A stretch of DNA of 16,946 nucleotides from CAYHOI01 sp964358175 (GTDB taxonomy: Bacteria; Margulisbacteria; Riflemargulisbacteria; GWF2-35-9), in contig CAYHOI010000036.1 in assembly GCA_964358175.1 (NCBI GenBank), forward strand, positions 1-16,946, written 5' to 3'. A program made the position numbers and the translations under genes. The first letter of the stretch is position 1, and each line of letters begins with the position of its first letter. Shown here piece after piece: positions 13,964 to 16,946 of the stretch. The notes under the pieces are model-generated. The model made no database searches, was not told the origin of the DNA, and saw only the letters and a program-made list of their open reading frames with translations.

Positions 13964-15202
13964 CTAGACAGGGGAAAGATCATCCTGGGTGGAATCTCTT
14001 CTCATTATTCCGGTTTTACTTTCAGCTTTCAGAAAATCGATGAGATATCTAACCTCTGGTGTTATATCGATATCTGCTATTTTCTCTAATGCCTGGGTCA
14101 GGTTCATCTTTGAACGAAACAAAATCCTATAAGCTTCTTTCACCGCTTTTTGGGACTCCTTGCTTACCCCATTGCGCTCCAGTCCCACGACATTCAGTGT
14201 TCGGATCGCTGCGGGATTACCTTCAATTAACATAAAGGGTGGAACATCTTGATTGACCTTGGAATAGCCTCCGACCATCGCAAGTTTCCCAATCCGACAG
14301 AATTGGGTAATACCCGCCATCCCCCCTAGAACTGCATTATCCCCAATCGTGACATGCCCAGCGACTTGAACGGCATTGGAAATCACGATCTTGTTCCCAA
14401 GCTGGCAATCGTGAGCGATATGAACCATCGTAAGGAGCAAATTATCGTTTCCGATGACGGTTTTGCCTCCCTTTTCGGTCGCGCGGTTAATGGTGACGTA
14501 CTCTCGAATATCATTGCGAGCACCTATTTCCACATAACTCTTTTCACCCTTGAATTTCTTATCCTGAGTCGTGTTTCCGATGATGGAGCCATAGTGAATA
14601 TGGGTATCTTCTCCGATGGTTGTCCACTTCTCGATTACCACATTGGCCTCAACGATCACACCATTACCCAATTTGACGCCCTCACCAATATAGGCATGAG
14701 GACCTATTTGAACGTCTTTTCCAATTTGTGCGTTGGGATGAATCTTGGCTGTAGGATCAATTTTTACTTCCATTTGCATATCCGCGAGCGAGAATGTCAT
14801 CTGAGCTTCCACGACGACCTTGCCATCCACGTAAGCTTTGCCTATCGTTTTGCCAACGGCTCCCTTGCGCTTGTACAGATCCACCTCAAGACGCAGCTGA
14901 TCCCCGGGGGCTACAGTCTTTCGAAATCGAACATTTTCAATCGAAGCAAAGTAGGCTATCTTGCCCTTGGTTTCAGGAAAAGACAACAGGATTATTCCAG
15001 AAAGTTGCGCCAAAGCCTCCACCATGAGTACCCCGGGCATCACAGGATGACCAGGGAAATGTCCCTGAAAGAAGGACTCATTCATAGAAACGTTCTTCAG
15101 TCCAACCACTCGCTTCCCTGCCTCAAACTCAATCACTCGATCCACCATGAGAAAGGGATATCGGTGGGGCAAAATCTCCATGATCTGGTTAATGTCGTAC
15201 AT
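13964..15202 (-). CDS. Fused 3-hydroxyacyl-ACP dehydratase (FabZ) and UDP-GlcNAc acyltransferase (LpxA)
   Basis: One 412-residue reading frame joins two lipid enzymes. Residues 1-145 are FabZ, with INQIMEILPHRYPFLMVDRV and the active-site segment GHFPGHPVMPGVLMVEALAQ (catalytic His and Glu). Residues from about 146 on are LpxA (about 262, its full normal length), with left-handed beta-helix hexapeptides (IHPNAQIGKDVQIGPHAYIG) and the catalytic His in HIAHDCQLGNK, then QVAGHVTIG and IEGNPAAIRTLN. FabZ makes fatty acids and supplies acyl chains; LpxA uses 3-hydroxyacyl-ACP for the first step of lipid A. The fusion puts two enzymes that compete for 3-hydroxyacyl-ACP in one chain. The ATG at 15202 lies 8 nt after TACAAT. 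No ribosome-binding site appears at the junction, so separate LpxA translation is unlikely. Confidence 0.94.
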   Translation of the reverse strand: MYDINQIMEILPHRYPFLMVDRVIEFEAGKRVVGLKNVSMNESFFQGHFPGHPVMPGVLMVEALAQLSGIILLSFPETKGKIAYFASIENVRFRKTVAPGDQLRLEVDLYKRKGAVGKTIGKAYVDGKVVVEAQMTFSLADMQMEVKIDPTAKIHPNAQIGKDVQIGPHAYIGEGVKLGNGVIVEANVVIEKWTTIGEDTHIHYGSIIGNTTQDKKFKGEKSYVEIGARNDIREYVTINRATEKGGKTVIGNDNLLLTMVHIAHDCQLGNKIVISNAVQVAGHVTIGDNAVLGGMAGITQFCRIGKLAMVGGYSKVNQDVPPFMLIEGNPAAIRTLNVVGLERNGVSKESQKAVKEAYRILFRSKMNLTQALEKIADIDITPEVRYLIDFLKAESKTGIMRRDSTQDDLSPV

Positions 15203-15432
15203 GTATGAGTATTGTACCAAATTTCTTGAGCGTTGGGGACTCTCACGTTAAGCAAGATAAAAAGTTAAGTGGGGTAGTCGGTTAGCTCCTCCTGACAGAC
15301 AAAACGTATATCCATAGAGGCGAAGTAATCTGCCCCCCGAACCTCAATACCACCCTGATGTTGAGAAAGGATTCATTGATGACGGTAAAATAACTTTTCA
15401 GAAACCGGAGTGGTGAATCGTTGTTCATTTAG
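15203..15432. other. Intergenic region between the ATPase and fabZ-lpxA
   Basis: Contains the fabZ-lpxA promoter at its left end. On the minus strand a 35-codon stretch without stops (15268-15372) reads like a protein C-terminus (GIEVRGADYFASMDIRF, ending EELTDYPT), and the plus strand has a similar short stretch ending FQKPEW at about 15408. Either could be a decayed gene end, but neither has a start or a partner. I see no terminator or RNA. Confidence 0.35.
15211..15216 (-). promoter_or_regulatory. -10 box for fabZ-lpxA-lpxB, probable leaderless start
   Basis: Minus-strand TACAAT, 8 nt from the fabZ-lpxA ATG at 15202. There is no Shine-Dalgarno in between. The -35 region has no clear match. 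Confidence 0.45.
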
Positions 15433-16599
15433 TTATCCATGATGTCCAACTATTTTGCCCAGTTCTTTTATGGAAATAACCTGTGTGGTTTTATTCAACG
15501 GATAGCTCGTGTCCCCCGGGTAAACAATATATCCATGTTGCAGATTCAAGTCTTCCAGTCCATGAATAAATCCTTTTGACACGGTTGGTGAAGAGGAGTG
15601 CTTTATTTCAATGGCCACGACGGGTTTGTCCGCTTGTGTTAAAACAAGATCAATTTCCGCTCCTGCTTGTGTTCGGTAGAAATAGGGTTTAACAGAATCA
15701 GGCAAAATACGAATCAATTGCTCGACTACAAACCCCTCCCACGAATGACCAAGAATCGGATGGTTGAGGACATCCTCATAACCTCTCAGATTTAACATTG
15801 TATGCAGGATCCCAGAATCTCGAATATATACCTTTGGAGACTTGACTAATCGCTTTGAAATGTTGATGAAATAAGGCTCCAAAACCCTGGCCATATATGT
15901 CCCCTCAAGGATTGAAAGTAAGTGACGCACCGTTTGTGCGGTGATGTCCAGATTGCTGGCAATTTGGCTCGCATTCCAAAGCTGACTATGATAGTGACTG
16001 AGCATCAACCAGAACTTTCGGAGATGGCCTGCTGACACGCGAAACCCAAGTTGTGGGATGTCTCGTTCCAAGAACGTATTAATATAAGCACTAAGCCACC
16101 GATTAGCCTTATTTGAATCGGTTAGAAAAGCTGACGGATACCCCCCTTGAACCCATAGCTTCTTGATATTGGATAAATCCGAGCCTATTTCATGAATGGT
16201 TAGTGGTGGCAACTCATGGTAGATAATACGCCCTGCCAAAGTTTCGGACGATTGCCTAATCAAATGAGGAGAGGCGGAGCCAAGAACAAGAAATCGTCCC
16301 GGTCGTCGTTGCTTATCAATCAAACTTCTAAGAACAGAGAAAAGTTCAGGTTTTCGTTGGATTTCATCAAGTATCACGAGTTTATCCTGGAGATGGTCAA
16401 GGAATAATTCCGCATCTTCAAGTTTATTCAAATCCGAGGGTAGTTCCAAGTCCAGATATACAGAATTCAGGATAAAATGACTGGCAATATCTTTAGCAAG
16501 GGTTGTTTTTCCCGTCTGACGAGCACCCAATATGGCCACGACAGGAAACTGACTTAGGGATTCTTGCAGGGTTTCTCGTAGTTGTCTATGAATAATCAT
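15433..16599 (-). CDS. AAA_14 / DUF4143 family P-loop ATPase
   Basis: The 388-residue protein has the Walker A GARQTGKTT (about residues 25-33), the Walker B LVILDEIQRKPELF (about residues 73-86) and a sensor-like FLVLGSASPHLIRQSSETLAGR. A winged-helix-like middle (NASQIASNLDITAQTVRHLLSILE) and the C-terminal DUF4143 region (FYRTQAGAEIDLVL, VAIEIKHSS) follow; the last resembles a PD-(D/E)xK nuclease core with the E-x-D...E-x-K arrangement. This family is common, multicopy and of unproven function, often found in accessory DNA. A promoter (16606-16634) gives an ATG only 6 nt after the -10. The gene stands alone next to a fragment of a related gene. Confidence 0.9.
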   Translation of the reverse strand: MIIHRQLRETLQESLSQFPVVAILGARQTGKTTLAKDIASHFILNSVYLDLELPSDLNKLEDAELFLDHLQDKLVILDEIQRKPELFSVLRSLIDKQRRPGRFLVLGSASPHLIRQSSETLAGRIIYHELPPLTIHEIGSDLSNIKKLWVQGGYPSAFLTDSNKANRWLSAYINTFLERDIPQLGFRVSAGHLRKFWLMLSHYHSQLWNASQIASNLDITAQTVRHLLSILEGTYMARVLEPYFINISKRLVKSPKVYIRDSGILHTMLNLRGYEDVLNHPILGHSWEGFVVEQLIRILPDSVKPYFYRTQAGAEIDLVLTQADKPVVAIEIKHSSSPTVSKGFIHGLEDLNLQHGYIVYPGDTSYPLNKTTQVISIKELGKIVGHHG

Positions 16600-16605
16600 C
16601 CTTGT

Positions 16606-16634
16606 ATTTTAAATGACAGCCTTTCGATTTACAA
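16606..16634 (-). promoter_or_regulatory. Promoter of the AAA_14 ATPase gene, leaderless geometry
   Basis: Minus strand -35 TTGTAA (16629-16634), exactly 17 nt spacer, -10 TAAAAT (16606-16611), then 6 nt to the ATG at 16599. The start of transcription would be the A of the ATG. The -35 overlaps the stop codon of the upstream fragment. Confidence 0.6.
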
Positions 16635-16838
16635 GGATAAAACTATATCCGTTAAATTGTCCCGATTGATGCCTGCGTAGGCATGATTGGGGTAGGCGAT
16701 GTCTGTTTCGGCGATAGTTTTTTTGAAAAGACTTTCGATGAGCGTGGTTTTGCCAACCTGACGTGACCCCACTAGGATAATGACGTTGCCCAAATGAAAC
16801 TGTGCGGCAATTTGTTCTGACAATAGGCGTTGATACAT
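16629..16838 (-). pseudogene. N-terminal fragment of a second AAA_14 ATPase
   Basis: From ATG 16836-16838 the 69-residue reading begins MYQRLLSEQIAAQFHL, then NVIILVGSRQVGKTTLIESLFKK with the Walker A near residue 24. This is the normal N-terminus of the AAA_14 family, but the frame stops after DNLTDIVLSL, before any Walker B. About 300 residues are missing. An extra Pro-Asn-His-Ala-Tyr-Ala-Gly is encoded by a short palindrome with flanking direct repeats (16664-16689). The stop adjoins the promoter of the complete ATPase, so a deletion between two tandem copies is plausible. In-frame ATGs further upstream (16856, 16898) are possible but add residues atypical for the family. Confidence 0.7.
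16664..16689. repeat. 16-bp palindrome flanked by GATTG direct repeats
   Basis: ATGCCT-GCGT-AGGCAT at 16669-16684 forms a 6-bp hairpin with a 4-nt loop. It is flanked on both sides by GATTG (16664-16668 and 16685-16689), as in a 5-bp target duplication. The 21-bp unit is a multiple of three and keeps the ATPase fragment in frame. Confidence 0.55.
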
Positions 16839-16855
16839 ATCATGGATATGTATCA
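16831..16855. promoter_or_regulatory. Perfect 11-bp inverted repeat over the start of the ATPase fragment
   Basis: TGATACATATC (16831-16841), spacer ATG, GATATGTATCA (16845-16855). It covers the MYQRLL start codon on the minus strand. A candidate promoter lies upstream: TTGTTC (16882-16887), 17 nt, TACATT (16859-16864), predicting a start near 16852 inside the repeat. The position fits an operator for a dimeric repressor; no such protein is visible here. Confidence 0.45.
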
Positions 16856-16946
16856 TAAAATGTAGAAATGCGCAAATAATTGAACAAGAATTCAGCAATT
16901 CTAATTATAACTTTTGTTGCTCCAAATTGCCGCCTCACCCACCCCT

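Noticed and set aside
14354..15208. 284-codon plus-strand open frame opposite fabZ-lpxA
   Set aside because: The opposite strand encodes two well-conserved enzymes; this frame has no recognisable motif.

Overview
The window looks like the chromosome of an uncultured Gram-negative (diderm) bacterium of moderate GC content. It carries lipid A genes (a FabZ-LpxA fusion and LpxB) and undecaprenyl-diphosphate recycling (UppP), so it has an LPS-type outer membrane and peptidoglycan. The phylum cannot be fixed from the sequence. A SplB-like radical SAM protein in a diderm, the fused fabZ-lpxA and frequent promoter-to-ATG distances of 6-9 nt all suggest a lineage far from the model Proteobacteria.

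Layout. 1-2160 (minus): the classic yceD-rpmF-plsX-fabH cluster linking ribosomal protein L32 to phospholipid and fatty-acid initiation; fabH runs off the left edge. 2171-3759 (minus): a SplB-like protein and a small unknown protein overlapping by 4 nt. 3891-5180 (plus): a class I/II PLP aminotransferase behind a good sigma70-type promoter. 5239-7518 (plus): an AT-richer type II restriction-modification island with a cytosine-C5 methyltransferase and an NgoFVII-like phospholipase D-fold endonuclease, overlapping by 1 nt. 7569-10318: divergent uppP (minus) and a lytic transglycosylase (plus), then a small unknown gene. 10333-10896: tRNA-Pro(GGG) and a 487-bp gene-poor leader region. 10897-15202 (minus): a PlsY-like membrane protein, lysC, lpxB and fabZ-lpxA. 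15433-16838 (minus): one complete AAA_14/DUF4143 ATPase and an N-terminal fragment of a second.

The most notable discovery is a 135-bp repeat present twice (5545-5679 on plus; 12706-12840 on minus), aligned without gaps with 124/135 identical bases. It starts TACT and ends AGTA, contains a long imperfect hairpin and inserted at a TA step, so it behaves like a miniature inverted-repeat element of the Correia type. One copy splits the methyltransferase gene; removing 137 bp there plus an 8-bp insertion at motif VIII restores a clean 383-codon enzyme. The cognate nuclease gene is still open, which raises the question of how the cell tolerates it. The other copy supplies the last codons and the stop of lpxB and the leader of lysC.

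A second theme is promoter architecture: several minus-strand transcription units have a -10 box only 6-9 nt before the ATG and no Shine-Dalgarno, consistent with leaderless mRNAs.
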